Of a stretch of DNA of 64,000 nt, positions 42,794 to 52,015 are shown piece after piece. Under the pieces are notes generated by a model. The model was not told the DNA's origin. It did not search any database and saw nothing but the letters and a program-made list of their open reading frames with translations. The stretch is from a bacterium (GTDB taxonomy: Bacteria; Pseudomonadota; Alphaproteobacteria; Acetobacterales; Acetobacteraceae), in NCBI GenBank assembly GCA_026224825.1, contig JAMFRO010000016.1, positions 33,391-97,390 of the forward strand, given 5' to 3'. Position numbers and translations under genes: made by a program. Position 1 is the first letter of the stretch. Each line of letters starts with the position of its first letter.

Positions 42794-44272
42794 ATGCTCA
42801 ACACCGCCGCCTCTCTGCCCCTGAAAGACCCCACACTGCTCCGCGAAGCCAATTACGTGGACGGCAAATGGATCGAGGCCGATAGCGGCAATTGGATCGA
42901 GGTGAAGAACCCGGCCACCGGCGTGCTGGTCGGCCGCGTGCCCGCACTGGGCCAGGCTGAAACCAGGCGCGCCATCGAGGCCGCGTACAAGGCCGGCCCC
43001 GCCTGGCGCAAGCTGCTGGCCAAGGAGCGCTCCACCATATTGCGCAAGCTCTTCAACCTGATGCTGGAAAACACCGACGACCTCGCCATCATCATGACCG
43101 CCGAGCAGGGCAAGCCGCTGGCCGAATCCAAGGGCGAAATCGCCTATGCCGCCAGCTTCATCGAATGGTTCGCCGAAGAGGGCAAACGCATCTACGGCGA
43201 CACCATCCCGCAGAACGCCCAAGGCCGCCGCATCATCGTGCAGAAAGAGCCCATCGGCGTGTTCGCCGCCATCACGCCCTGGAATTTCCCCGCCGCGATG
43301 ATCACCCGCAAAGCCGGCCCCGGCTGGGCCGCGGGCTGTACCGGCGTCATCCGCCCCGCCAGCCAGACGCCCTTCTCCGCCCTCGCTTTGGCTGTACTGG
43401 CCGAGCGCGCGGGCATGCCGGCCGGCGTGTGCAACGTCATCACCGGGCCTTCGAGCGCCACCGGCGCCGAACTCACCGCCAACCCGAAAGTGCGCAAACT
43501 CACCTTTACCGGCTCCACGGAAGTGGGCGCCAAACTCATCGCGCAATGCGCCCCCACGGTTAAAAAACTCTCCATGGAACTCGGCGGCAACGCCCCCTTC
43601 ATCGTGTTCGATGACGCGGACCTGGACGAAGCCGTGAAAGGCGCCATCGCCAGCAAATTCCGTAACGCCGGGCAAACCTGCGTCTGCGCCAACCGCCTGC
43701 TGGTGCAGGATGGCGTGTACGAAGCCTTTACCGCAAAACTGAAAGTCGCCGTGGAAGCCTTGAAAGTCGGCAACGGCATGGATGAGGGCGTGACCCAGGG
43801 CCCGATGATCAACGCCGAATCCGTTGCTAAGGTGGAAGAGCATATCGCCGATGCCGTGGCCGGCGGTGCGCGCATCGTAACCGGCGGCAAGCGCCATGCG
43901 TTGGGCGGCAATTACTTCGAGCCCACCATCATCGTGGACGTGCCGAAAACCGCCAAAGTCAGCCAAGAAGAAACCTTCGGCCCCCTCGCACCCTTGTTCC
44001 GTTTCAGCACGGAAGAAGAAGCCGTCGCCATGGCCAATGACACCGAATTCGGCCTCGCCTCCTATTTCTACGCCCGCGACGTCGGCCGCATCTTCCGCGT
44101 CGCCGAAGCCCTGGAATACGGCATCGTCGGCATCAACGAGGGCCTGATCTCCACCGAAGTCGCACCCTTCGGCGGCGTAAAATCCTCCGGCCTCGGCCGC
44201 GAAGGCTCCAAATACGGCATCGAAGACTACCTGGAAATCAAATACCTAGCCCTCGGCGGCCTCGGCGGCTGA
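42794..44272 (+). CDS. gabD: NAD(P)-dependent succinate-semialdehyde dehydrogenase-type aldehyde dehydrogenase
   Basis: Start at ATG 42794; a longer in-frame extension upstream is unlike the family. The 492-residue enzyme has TPWNFPAAMITRKAGPGWAAGCT near 160-182, FTGSTEVGAKL, the general-base Glu in MELGGNAPFIVF and the catalytic Cys in GQTCVCANRLLVQ. This pattern is typical of the GabD class (succinate or glutarate semialdehyde). Its stop TGA forms part of the flank of palindromic element E. The physiological aldehyde is not certain. Confidence 0.88.
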   Translation: MLNTAASLPLKDPTLLREANYVDGKWIEADSGNWIEVKNPATGVLVGRVPALGQAETRRAIEAAYKAGPAWRKLLAKERSTILRKLFNLMLENTDDLAIIMTAEQGKPLAESKGEIAYAASFIEWFAEEGKRIYGDTIPQNAQGRRIIVQKEPIGVFAAITPWNFPAAMITRKAGPGWAAGCTGVIRPASQTPFSALALAVLAERAGMPAGVCNVITGPSSATGAELTANPKVRKLTFTGSTEVGAKLIAQCAPTVKKLSMELGGNAPFIVFDDADLDEAVKGAIASKFRNAGQTCVCANRLLVQDGVYEAFTAKLKVAVEALKVGNGMDEGVTQGPMINAESVAKVEEHIADAVAGGARIVTGGKRHALGGNYFEPTIIVDVPKTAKVSQEETFGPLAPLFRFSTEEEAVAMANDTEFGLASYFYARDVGRIFRVAEALEYGIVGINEGLISTEVAPFGGVKSSGLGREGSKYGIEDYLEIKYLALGGLGG

Positions 44273-44500
44273 AGGAAAAAGGCCAGGGCTCTGCCGTCGT
44301 GCGAAGCACGCCTCCGGCGTGACGACCCGCCAAGGGCCATTGGCCCTTGGATCCCGCTACTTAAGACTTAAAAAAGAGGCCTGCCTCCGCGCTGTTTCAA
44401 ACAGCAAAGTGGCAGGCCTCTTTTTTAAGTCTTCAACTAATGGGGTCTGGGCCTCAGGCCCAGCGGGGTCCAGGGGCGGAGCCCTGGCCTTTTTCCTTCA
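44270..44500. repeat. Palindromic interspersed element, copy E
   Basis: It is inverted relative to copy A but has the same core: 44363-44385 pairs with 44411-44433 perfectly over 23 bp, with GCTGTTT/AAACAGC in the loop. The outermost stretch TGAAGGAAAAAGGCCAGGG is repeated inverted at the far end (to 44500), and on the left it begins with the stop codon of the dehydrogenase gene. On the right it abuts the 3' end of tRNA-Ala (44513), so it separates two convergent units. Confidence 0.85.
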
Positions 44501-44512
44501 TGGAGGGGACGG

Positions 44513-44588
44513 TGGTGGAGCTAAGCGGAATCGAACCGCTGACCTCCTGCATGCCATGCAGGCGCTCTACCAATTGAGCTATAGCCCC
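44513..44588 (-). tRNA. tRNA-Ala (GGC)
   Basis: A canonical 76-nt cloverleaf on the minus strand, GGGGCTATAGCTCAATTGG through the encoded CCA at 44513-44515. The anticodon loop ATGGCAT between CCTGC/GCAGG stems gives anticodon GGC. The 3' end lies 12 bp from repeat element E. Confidence 0.95.
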
Positions 44589-44710
44589 TTGCCATGGGAG
44601 CGGCATATAGACCGGGGTTGCCCAACTGATCAAGAGGGGGGTGGAACCTAATGCGGATTATGTTAAGTCACCTCCCGCTGCCGGTATGTCCGGGCGGCAT
44701 GGCTTCAGTC

Positions 44711-44785
44711 GCCGGGTTAGCACAGTGGTAGTGCAGCGGTTTTGTAAACCGAAGGTCGGGGGTTCAAATCCCTCACCCGGCACCA
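44711..44785 (+). tRNA. tRNA-Thr (TGT)
   Basis: A 75-nt cloverleaf beginning GCCGGGTTAGCACAGTGG and ending with encoded CCA at 44783-44785. The anticodon loop TTTGTAA gives anticodon TGT. It ends 13 bp before the nagA-murQ fusion gene and may be co-transcribed with it. Confidence 0.95.
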
Positions 44786-44798
44786 GAAACGAGACAAT

Positions 44799-46814
44799 AT
44801 GATCATATCCGCGCCGCGCCTCTTCCTGGGTGAAACCTTTTCCGGCCCAGGTGCTGTGGTGGTGGAGGGCGGGCTGATCACCGCCGTTCTGCCGGGCGAG
44901 ACGCGCGGCGATATCGTGCTCAGCCACGGCTTCCTCGCCCCGGGCCTGATCGATGTGCATAATAACGGCGCCTTCGGGGTGGATTGCGCCACGGCCACGC
45001 CGGATGAATGGGATGTGTTCATCGAGAGGCTGGCGGCGCGCGGCGTCACCTCTGTGCTGCCCACCATCATCACCGCCCCCTTGGCCGTGCTGCAGGAGGC
45101 CGCCGCCGGGGTTGCCGCCGCCGCCCTGCGCCATGCCGCCATTCTCGGCCTGCATCTGGAGGGGCCGTTCCTCGCCCCGGCCAAACGCGGCGCGCATCAG
45201 CGCCACGATCTGCGCCTGCCGGACGCCGCCGCACTGGACGAAATCCTGCGCCTGCCCGCCTTGCGGCTCATCACCCTGGCCCCCGAGCTGCCCGGCGCCC
45301 TTGCCGCCATCGCCCGGCTCAAAGCCGCCGGGGTGGTGGTCTCGCTTGGCCATACCGCGGCGGATGCCGAGACGATGCGCGCCGCGGCCTGTGCCGGGGC
45401 CAGCATGGTCACCCATGTGTTCAACGCCCAATCCCCCCTCTCGCACCGCGCCCCCGGCGCCCCCGGCGTGGCCCTCACGGACCCGCGCTTCGCCCCCTGC
45501 CTCATCGCCGATGCCGTGCATGTGGACCCCACCATGCTGGCCCTGGCCTTCAACGGCTGCCCCCGCGCCATAGCGGTCACGGATTCCATCCTCATCGCCG
45601 GGCTGGCGCAGGGCGAGACCCGCCCCTTCGGCGGTGCCGTCGCCACGCTCAATGCCCAGGGCGTGGGCGTACGGGCGGATGGCACCATCGCCGGTGCCGG
45701 CATCGTGCTGGATGAGGGCATCCGCCGCCTCATCGCCGCCGGTGTGGCGCCCCAAACAGCACTTGCCGCCGCCACCTCCCGCCCCGCCGCCGCTCTGGGC
45801 CTGGCGGATCGCGGCCAGCTCGCCCCCGGCCTGCGCGCAGACCTCGTCTGGTGGTCCGATGATTTCGCCCCGCTCCAGGTGTGGACCGCCGGGCACACAA
45901 CCCAAACCGCTACCCCGCCGCGCGGCACGGAGGCCGCCCGGGCCGAGCTGGCGGATCTGGACGAACGGCCGACACTCGCTATCGTGCAGGCCTTCCTGGC
46001 CCAGGAGCAGGCAGCCCAACGCGCCATCGCCAACGCCGCCCCGGCCCTGGCCCGGCTGGCGGATGCCGTGGCAGCGCGGCTACAGGCGGGCGGGCGGCTG
46101 TTCTATGCGGGGGCCGGCACCTCCGGCCGCCTCGGCCTGCTCGATGCCGTGGAATGCGGCCCCACCTTCGGCATTGACGAGGGTCTCATCATTCCCCTCC
46201 TCGCCGGCGGCCAGAACGCCTTCATAAAAGCCGTGGAGGGCGCGGAGGATGACGAGGACGCCGCCATCGCCGCCTTGGACGCGCATGAGTTCAGCGCCGC
46301 CGACGCCCTGGTCGGCATCGCCGCCTCCGGCACCACGCCCTTCACCTTGGCCGCCCTGCGCCATGCGGACGCTCTGGGCGGCATCACCGGCGCCATCGTC
46401 AACAACCCCAACTCCCCCATGGCGCGCCAGGCGGATTACGCCGTGGAGCTGCTCACGGGCGCCGAAATCATCGCCGGCTCCACCCGCCTCTCGGCAGGCT
46501 CGGTGCAGAAAATCGCCCTCAACACCCTCTCCTCCACGGTGATGATCCGCCTGGGCAAAACCTACGGGCCCTTCATGGTGGATATGCGCGCCACCAACAT
46601 TAAACTGCGCCGCCGCGCCCTGCACATGCTGCAATGCATCTCGGCGGCCAATGAAGATGACGCAATGCTTGCACTCACCGCCTGCAATATGCATGTTAAG
46701 CGGGCGGCATTGATGCTGCTGCGCAAGCTTTCCGCACCAGCGGCGGAACAGGCTCTCGCGGCCGCATCGGGGTCGTTGCGCCGTGCCCTGCGGCTTGAAG
46801 GGGCACAGCGTTAA
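44799..46814 (+). CDS. nagA-murQ: Bifunctional NagA-MurQ fusion: GlcNAc-6-phosphate deacetylase and MurNAc-6-phosphate etherase
   Basis: One uninterrupted 671-residue frame holds two complete enzymes of peptidoglycan recycling. Residues 1-365 are a NagA deacetylase with metal and catalytic residues at Glu121 (HLEGPFLAPAKRGAHQ), His185 (SLGHTAAD), His206 (VTHVFNAQ) and Asp262 (AVTDSI). After a short linker (about 366-378), residues 379-671 are a full-length MurQ with the SIS motif YAGAGTSGRLGLLDAVECGPTFG (Glu452 in the E83 position) and VEGAEDDEDAA (Glu483). MurQ makes GlcNAc-6-phosphate, which NagA then deacetylates. The last codons are caught in a tandem duplication. No frameshift is visible at the junction. 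Confidence 0.93.
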   Translation: MIISAPRLFLGETFSGPGAVVVEGGLITAVLPGETRGDIVLSHGFLAPGLIDVHNNGAFGVDCATATPDEWDVFIERLAARGVTSVLPTIITAPLAVLQEAAAGVAAAALRHAAILGLHLEGPFLAPAKRGAHQRHDLRLPDAAALDEILRLPALRLITLAPELPGALAAIARLKAAGVVVSLGHTAADAETMRAAACAGASMVTHVFNAQSPLSHRAPGAPGVALTDPRFAPCLIADAVHVDPTMLALAFNGCPRAIAVTDSILIAGLAQGETRPFGGAVATLNAQGVGVRADGTIAGAGIVLDEGIRRLIAAGVAPQTALAAATSRPAAALGLADRGQLAPGLRADLVWWSDDFAPLQVWTAGHTTQTATPPRGTEAARAELADLDERPTLAIVQAFLAQEQAAQRAIANAAPALARLADAVAARLQAGGRLFYAGAGTSGRLGLLDAVECGPTFGIDEGLIIPLLAGGQNAFIKAVEGAEDDEDAAIAALDAHEFSAADALVGIAASGTTPFTLAALRHADALGGITGAIVNNPNSPMARQADYAVELLTGAEIIAGSTRLSAGSVQKIALNTLSSTVMIRLGKTYGPFMVDMRATNIKLRRRALHMLQCISAANEDDAMLALTACNMHVKRAALMLLRKLSAPAAEQALAAASGSLRRALRLEGAQR

Positions 46815-46835
46815 ATAAAGCAGCGTTAAATAAAA
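46806..46835. repeat. 15-bp tandem duplication at the end of nagA-murQ
   Basis: CAGCGTTAAATAAAG (46806-46820), which includes the last two codons and stop of the fusion gene, is followed by a second copy at 46821-46835 with one difference at the last base. It therefore duplicates the stop region downstream of the true stop. Confidence 0.8.
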
Positions 46836-46867
46836 GGGTTGAGGTCCAAGTTCTCAAGGAATTTCAA

Positions 46868-47395
46868 TTGTCTGGCAGATCCGGCAAACTCGTAAGCTGC
46901 GCCCGCAAACTCGATGATTATATCATCGACCGCTTGTTACAGCCGGGCATCAACCGCGCCGATTGGTCTTTCGGCCTCGGCCTGCACAGCCTCGCCCGCG
47001 CCTGCGCCGCCCTGGGCACCGGCATCGGCCTCATCTGGGTGCATAAATACGACACGCCATTCTCTTCCGATTTCTGGCAGGACATATTCTGCCTCGCCAT
47101 CATGGCCGGCGCCGCCTTCCTGCAAATCCGCGCGCATGAGGCCCACGCCCCGCGCCGCGCCAACCAGGCCCCCGCCGTACGCCTCACCGGCCTGCTCTGG
47201 CGCACATTATGGATCGCCGATCTGATGCTCTTCCCCTCGCAAATACCCGTGGAATCACACGGCGAGCTGCTCGGCAATTTCATCTGGACGGTGCTGCTGG
47301 TGCTGCCCTACTGGATCATCTGCTGCCGCATCGCCCCGCCGCCCGAGCGCAATTATGCCGGGCAGTTAAGGTACGCCACCATTCCGGTGCGCTGA
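46868..47395 (+). CDS. Small membrane protein, unknown function
   Basis: A 175-residue frame starts at TTG 46868 with AAGGA 8 bases upstream; no ATG fits. There are about four hydrophobic segments (near 41-57, 72-85, 105-121 and 138-151), the second followed by a His/Arg-rich loop RAHEAHAPRRANQAPAVR. Conserved family motifs are not recognised. Codon composition matches the host. It follows the nagA-murQ fusion by 54 bp and may be in its transcript, but a role in cell-wall recycling is speculative. Confidence 0.6.
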   Translation: MSGRSGKLVSCARKLDDYIIDRLLQPGINRADWSFGLGLHSLARACAALGTGIGLIWVHKYDTPFSSDFWQDIFCLAIMAGAAFLQIRAHEAHAPRRANQAPAVRLTGLLWRTLWIADLMLFPSQIPVESHGELLGNFIWTVLLVLPYWIICCRIAPPPERNYAGQLRYATIPVR

Positions 47396-47403
47396 CGAAT
47401 CGG

Positions 47404-47907
47404 CTATCCCGGGGTCGCGGGCGATTGCTTCTGCATGATCACGCTATGTATTTCTGCCGTCAGGCTGTTATTAAGCTGGATCAATTGATGCACTTCACCT
47501 TGAATCTTCAAGAGCGCTTCGGCATCATTGTAGGTTTGCAATGCTTGTTTATCCGAAGCCGCGGCGGCGACCTTTTGACCAACCATGATCACCGACAATA
47601 ACACGAGCTGTAGAAAAGTCTGGGCAACCCATGCGATGAGTGTTGCCAGGCCGCCTTTGATCGCATCGGGCAAACTGACCAAAGCGATTACGGCAAAGGC
47701 ATACGCGCACCACATGGTGCCGACGGTATCGGTGATGAACACGGCAATGCGCCCGTTGAGCCCCACATGTTCATTATCGGTCACATGAGGCCCATGGCTC
47801 TCGCGTTCCTTAAGCCGTAAATGGAGGAATTGTCTCGCATCCATCGCTTCGATATCCTTATAGAATCCAGGGGCGTGTTCTGTCCGATGTCCTGAAACAT
47901 TACTCAA
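47404..47907 (-). CDS. DUF1003-like membrane protein
   Basis: A 167-residue protein with two central membrane helices (about 61-82 and 88-111). A long polar helix follows (VAAAASDKQALQTYNDAEALLKIQGEVHQLIQLNNSLT), the layout of DUF1003 proteins, in which a short cytoplasmic N-terminus precedes a helical hairpin and a coiled-coil tail. The match is from the overall pattern, so it is moderate. It is convergent with the membrane protein ending at 47395, 8 bp away. Function unknown. Confidence 0.6.
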   Translation of the reverse strand: MSNVSGHRTEHAPGFYKDIEAMDARQFLHLRLKERESHGPHVTDNEHVGLNGRIAVFITDTVGTMWCAYAFAVIALVSLPDAIKGGLATLIAWVAQTFLQLVLLSVIMVGQKVAAAASDKQALQTYNDAEALLKIQGEVHQLIQLNNSLTAEIHSVIMQKQSPATPG

Positions 47908-47965
47908 TGCCGTATTTTTTGGGATTTGACCATCTTATGTGGTTCCCTCGGCGGATTTGCCGCCC

Positions 47966-50122
47966 TCAGCCCGCCGCTTTGGCCTCGCGGCGGCGGCGGG
48001 TTAATACAAACTCCGTATAGCCGTTGGGCTGGGCGCGGCCCTCGAACACCAGCTCCAGCGCGCCTTTGAAGGCCGGGCCGTCATAGCCCGGCGCCATGGG
48101 CTTATAGGCGGCATCGCCTTCATTCTGGCGGTCCACCACCAGCGCCATGCGCTTGAGCGTCTCCAGCACCTGCGCCTCGGTAACCACCCCATGGTGCAGC
48201 CAGTTGGCGATATGCTGGGAGGAGATGCGCAAAGTAGCGCGGTCCTCCATCAGCCCGACATCATGGATGTCCGGCACTTTCGAGCAGCCGACCCCCTGGT
48301 CCACCCAGCGCACCACATAGCCCAGCAGGCCTTGGGCGTTGTTATCCAGCTCCTGCTGGATTTCCTCAGCGCTCCAGTTCACGCCACCAGCCAGCGGAAT
48401 ACTCAGCAGATCGGAGAGTTTCGCGGGCGGGCGGGATTTCAGCTCGTTCTGCCGGGCAAACACATCCACCTGGTGGTAATGCAGCGCATGCAGCGTGGCG
48501 GCGGTGGGCGAGGGCACCCAGGCGGTATTGGCACCAGCACGCGGGTGGGCAATCTTCTGCTCCAGCATCGCCGCCATCTGGTCAGGTGCGGCCCACATGC
48601 CCTTGCCTATCTGCGCCTTACCTTGCAGCCCGCATTCCAGCCCGAAATCCACATTCCGGTCTTCATAGGATTTGATCCAGGGCTGCGCCTTAATGTCGTT
48701 CTTGCGCAGAAACGCCCCGGCCTCGAAGGAGGTGTGAATCTCATCCCCGGTACGGTCGAGAAAGCCGGTGTTGATGAACACCACACGGGATTTTGCCGCC
48801 GCGATACAGGCTTTCAGGTTCGCCGAGGTCCGGCGCTCCTCATCCATAATGCCTATTTTAAGCGTATTCTGCGCCAGCCCCAGCAGGCTCTCCACAGCGC
48901 CGAACAACGCATTGGCATTGGCCACCTCTTCCGGCCCATGCAGTTTCGGCTTCACGATATAAACCGAGCCCGCCCGCGAGTTACGCCGTGCCTTCAGATC
49001 ATGCATGGCGATCAGCGAGGTGACCACCGCATCGATCACGGTTTCCGGCAGAAAATTCCCGGCATCATCGGTAATCGCATCGGTGAGCATATGGTGGCCG
49101 ACATTGCGCACCAGCAGCAGCGAGCGCCCGTGCAGCGAGAGCTTGCTCCCATCAGGTGCCGTATAGTCCCGGTCCGGGTTCAGCGCGCGGGTGATGGTCT
49201 TGCCGTTTTTCTCCAACCGTTCGGTGAGCGTGCCGTTCATCAGCCCGAGCCAGTTGCGGTACACCAGCACCTTATCCTCGGCATCCACCGCCGCCACGCT
49301 ATCCTCGCAATCCATGATCGTGCTGATCGCGGATTCCAGAATGATATCGGCCACCCCGGCCTTATCAGTCCTGCCGATGTTGTTGGCGGGATCGATGACA
49401 ATCTCGGCATGCAGATTATGGTTCTTCAGCAGCACAGCCTTCGGTGCCGCCGCCTCGCCGGTATACCCCGCGAACTGCGCCCCATCCTTTAAGCCCACCT
49501 CGCCGGACTCCAGCAGCACGGCCAGATGCCCATTATGCACCTTGTACGCCTTGGCATCCGCATGGCTGCCGGCCGCCAGAGGAAAATGCGCGTCCAGAAA
49601 CGCCCGCCCGCGCGCCACCACCGCCCCGGCCCGCGCCAGATTGAACCCTTTTCCGCGTGCGATTTCCCCCTCATCCGGCAGAGCGTCGGTGCCATACAGC
49701 GCATCATACAGGCTGCCCCAGCGGGCATTGGCGGCATTCAGCGCATAGCGGGCGTTGGACACAGGCACCACCAACTGCGGCCCGGCGATACGCGCGATCT
49801 CGTCATCCACATTGCCGGTATCCACCGCAAACGCCGCCGGCTCGGGGAGCAGATACCCAATCTCCCGCAAAAACGCCTCATAAGCGGCGGCATCAAAGCC
49901 CCCCTTATGCGCCACATGCCAGGCATCGATCTGCGCCTGCAATTCATCGCGTTTGGCCAGAAGGGCGGCATTGCTGACGCTATATTTCTGCAGCAGCGCC
50001 GCAAACCCCTCCCAGAACGGCCCCGCCTCCAGCCCGGTGCCGGGCAGCGCCTCCTTGTTCACGAAATCATACAGCGCCGGAGCGATGCTGAAGCCATGCA
50101 GGGAAATCCGGGATTCAGTCAT
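47966..50122 (-). CDS. glcB: Malate synthase G
   Basis: The ATG at 50122 is preferred (AGGAG six bases upstream) over a TTG two codons earlier. The 718-residue monomeric malate synthase condenses glyoxylate with acetyl-CoA, the closing step of the glyoxylate bypass, and length fits the G isoform (about 720). Visible features: [25 protein letters not shown] near 270, [14 protein letters not shown] near 335, [14 protein letters not shown] near 385, and [23 protein letters not shown] catalytic region near 425-450. No isocitrate lyase is nearby. Confidence 0.96.
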   Translation of the reverse strand: MTESRISLHGFSIAPALYDFVNKEALPGTGLEAGPFWEGFAALLQKYSVSNAALLAKRDELQAQIDAWHVAHKGGFDAAAYEAFLREIGYLLPEPAAFAVDTGNVDDEIARIAGPQLVVPVSNARYALNAANARWGSLYDALYGTDALPDEGEIARGKGFNLARAGAVVARGRAFLDAHFPLAAGSHADAKAYKVHNGHLAVLLESGEVGLKDGAQFAGYTGEAAAPKAVLLKNHNLHAEIVIDPANNIGRTDKAGVADIILESAISTIMDCEDSVAAVDAEDKVLVYRNWLGLMNGTLTERLEKNGKTITRALNPDRDYTAPDGSKLSLHGRSLLLVRNVGHHMLTDAITDDAGNFLPETVIDAVVTSLIAMHDLKARRNSRAGSVYIVKPKLHGPEEVANANALFGAVESLLGLAQNTLKIGIMDEERRTSANLKACIAAAKSRVVFINTGFLDRTGDEIHTSFEAGAFLRKNDIKAQPWIKSYEDRNVDFGLECGLQGKAQIGKGMWAAPDQMAAMLEQKIAHPRAGANTAWVPSPTAATLHALHYHQVDVFARQNELKSRPPAKLSDLLSIPLAGGVNWSAEEIQQELDNNAQGLLGYVVRWVDQGVGCSKVPDIHDVGLMEDRATLRISSQHIANWLHHGVVTEAQVLETLKRMALVVDRQNEGDAAYKPMAPGYDGPAFKGALELVFEGRAQPNGYTEFVLTRRRREAKAAG

Positions 50123-50190
50123 TGGCAACTCCTATCGGGGCGTTTGCTCTGGTGATGCCGCAAAGCAGCATGAAATGGCAAGACCTTACA

Positions 50191-51555
50191 TCAAGGCAGG
50201 CGGCCAAACACCTCCACCTGATTCAAGTGCAGAAACTCCCGCCCCAGCAGCGTCACCCGCACAAACCGCGCCCAGGCCGTGCCGGGCCCGTTCCACACCA
50301 CAGGTGCGGTCACCGCCGCCCCGTCGCGCTTTTCCAGCACCTCCACCCAGGCACTGCCGTCGATGGACACGCCGAGGGCAAAATCCCGGAAGCGGTGCTG
50401 CGTGTCGTCAGTGGTGTTGATCACATGGATCTCGGTGATCGTGGCGATGCCGCCCAGATCCACCTGCCACCAGGGATTTTCCTCGCTATCGGTATGGAAA
50501 TTACGCGTCCCATCGAGCACGCCATTCACCCCGCCCGCCGCATCCGCCTCCAGCGTCGGGGCAAAGGAATGGGCACAATGCGAGCTTTGCGACGCGCGCT
50601 TGTTGCGGCTGATATTATCCTGCCGCGCCGCCGTAATTCTCTGCTCGGCCAGGCCGGTGCCCAATGCCGCCGCCCGCGCGCGCGCATCCGCCCAGACCCC
50701 GGCCAGGCTCACATCCTCAACCGCGTTCATCCAGGCCAGATACCCGGCAAAATTCGGCCCCTCAGCAACGTCCTTCCACCGCACTTGCGCGTCGAAATCG
50801 CCTTTCAGCCCGCGCGCGCTGCGCGAGACATAGGCCTCCTCCGAGCGGAAGGCATAATGATGGATCACCGCCATCCGCAGCAGTTTTTCCCGCCGCGCCG
50901 GCTCGTTGACGAATTCGCCCGCACGCGCCGGAAACCCCTCGTAATAATTCATCATCGGCTCGCCCAGCACATTCACGGAGACGAGCGGCCGGTTTATCTT
51001 GCGGTCGAGTTCGTGCCAGAACCCCTTGGCCCGGCCGCGCATGGTAAAATCGATCTCGGCCACCGTGCTGGCGCGGGCGATGAATTTGGTATTGGCATCG
51101 ACCCTGGCCTCACGCCGGGTAAAATTCTCCAGCACCAGCCCCTGGGGTGGGGTTTTATGGCCGTTGGGGCCGAAAAACATCCAGTTGAACATCACGCATT
51201 CCACCTCGGGGGTGAAACGGCTCATGAACCCCGCCACATCCTCGCCCGGCGGCAGGCGCAAAAACTCGTCTATGTCGAAAAACGCCACCCATTGCGTCTC
51301 GGCCAGGAAATGCTCCACGAAATGCACATACATCTCGTATTGCTGGCCCTGGTACTGGTGGTGGCGGAAGGTGACGAACGGCGCCGGCCCCTGGGTGAAG
51401 GGCAGCACCGCCTGGTAAAACGCCCCCGGATCGTCGTCATTGCAATAGAGATAGACATGGTCGAACCCCAGCGCCCGGTAGTAATCGAGCCATTCGACGA
51501 TATATGCCGTCTCCCAGCGGGCGCAGGCGCAGATGGCATAGCGGTGCTTCAGCAT
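50191..51555 (-). CDS. Glycosyltransferase (GT2/GT92-like) with C-terminal discoidin domain
   Basis: The 454-residue protein has an N-terminal glycosyltransferase domain resembling the Glyco_tranf_2_4/GT92 group: YAICACARWETAYIVEWLDYYRALGFDHVYLY near residues 6-37, and WVAFFDIDEFLRLP with a DxDE-type metal site near 90-102. After a charged linker, residues 310-454 form an F5/8C-type discoidin domain (NPWWQVDLGGIATITEIHVIN; RFVRVTLLGREFLHLNQVEVFG) that could bind a glycan. No signal peptide is seen, so it is probably cytoplasmic. It follows glcB divergently from rne. The acceptor is unknown. Confidence 0.82.
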   Translation of the reverse strand: MLKHRYAICACARWETAYIVEWLDYYRALGFDHVYLYCNDDDPGAFYQAVLPFTQGPAPFVTFRHHQYQGQQYEMYVHFVEHFLAETQWVAFFDIDEFLRLPPGEDVAGFMSRFTPEVECVMFNWMFFGPNGHKTPPQGLVLENFTRREARVDANTKFIARASTVAEIDFTMRGRAKGFWHELDRKINRPLVSVNVLGEPMMNYYEGFPARAGEFVNEPARREKLLRMAVIHHYAFRSEEAYVSRSARGLKGDFDAQVRWKDVAEGPNFAGYLAWMNAVEDVSLAGVWADARARAAALGTGLAEQRITAARQDNISRNKRASQSSHCAHSFAPTLEADAAGGVNGVLDGTRNFHTDSEENPWWQVDLGGIATITEIHVINTTDDTQHRFRDFALGVSIDGSAWVEVLEKRDGAAVTAPVVWNGPGTAWARFVRVTLLGREFLHLNQVEVFGRLP

Positions 51556-52015
51556 GCAGCCACGCCGTTATTGTGCTCATTATATTCCGCCAACGGCATA
51601 TCGCCCCCTGCTCCCAGCCGGTCCTGCCTCGCCTTATGTTTGGCCTGAAACCCAAGGGTGAACAACCCTCTTGCGGGAGAGGGGGTTCTCAGGCATCTAT
51701 ATTACAGGCGCCTGGATATTGGCGGAGACCAGCCTTATGCGGCCGGTTCCACCTCGTTCGGCGCCAACTGCAGAGAACAATGCAGCGATAAACGACTGAA
51801 AAGACCAACTTACAAAGACCCATGGCCGGGGTTCGCCCGGCAAGTTTAAGGACCGATGACCGCTTTGCCTGCCAGAATTCATCCGAGAATTCACCAATTT
51901 CAACTGGTTAAGGCGCGGTCCGGTTCCGTTTTCCTGTTTTCATCCCTTTTTCGCGCCGCCACCGCTCTGAGCGTTTCAGCTCGGGCACCGGTTCCGCGCG
52001 CGCCCCGGAGTTTTT
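51556..52015. other. Intergenic region holding the rne promoter and leader
   Basis: This 460-bp gap separates the glycosyltransferase (minus) from rne (plus). A hairpin, CCCTCT..AGAGGG near 51666-51680, is present. The region before the rne start ends in CCGGAG TTTTT ATG. In other bacteria the rne leader is long and is used by RNase E for autoregulation, so an extended structured leader is plausible here. I find no convincing gene in it. Confidence 0.45.
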
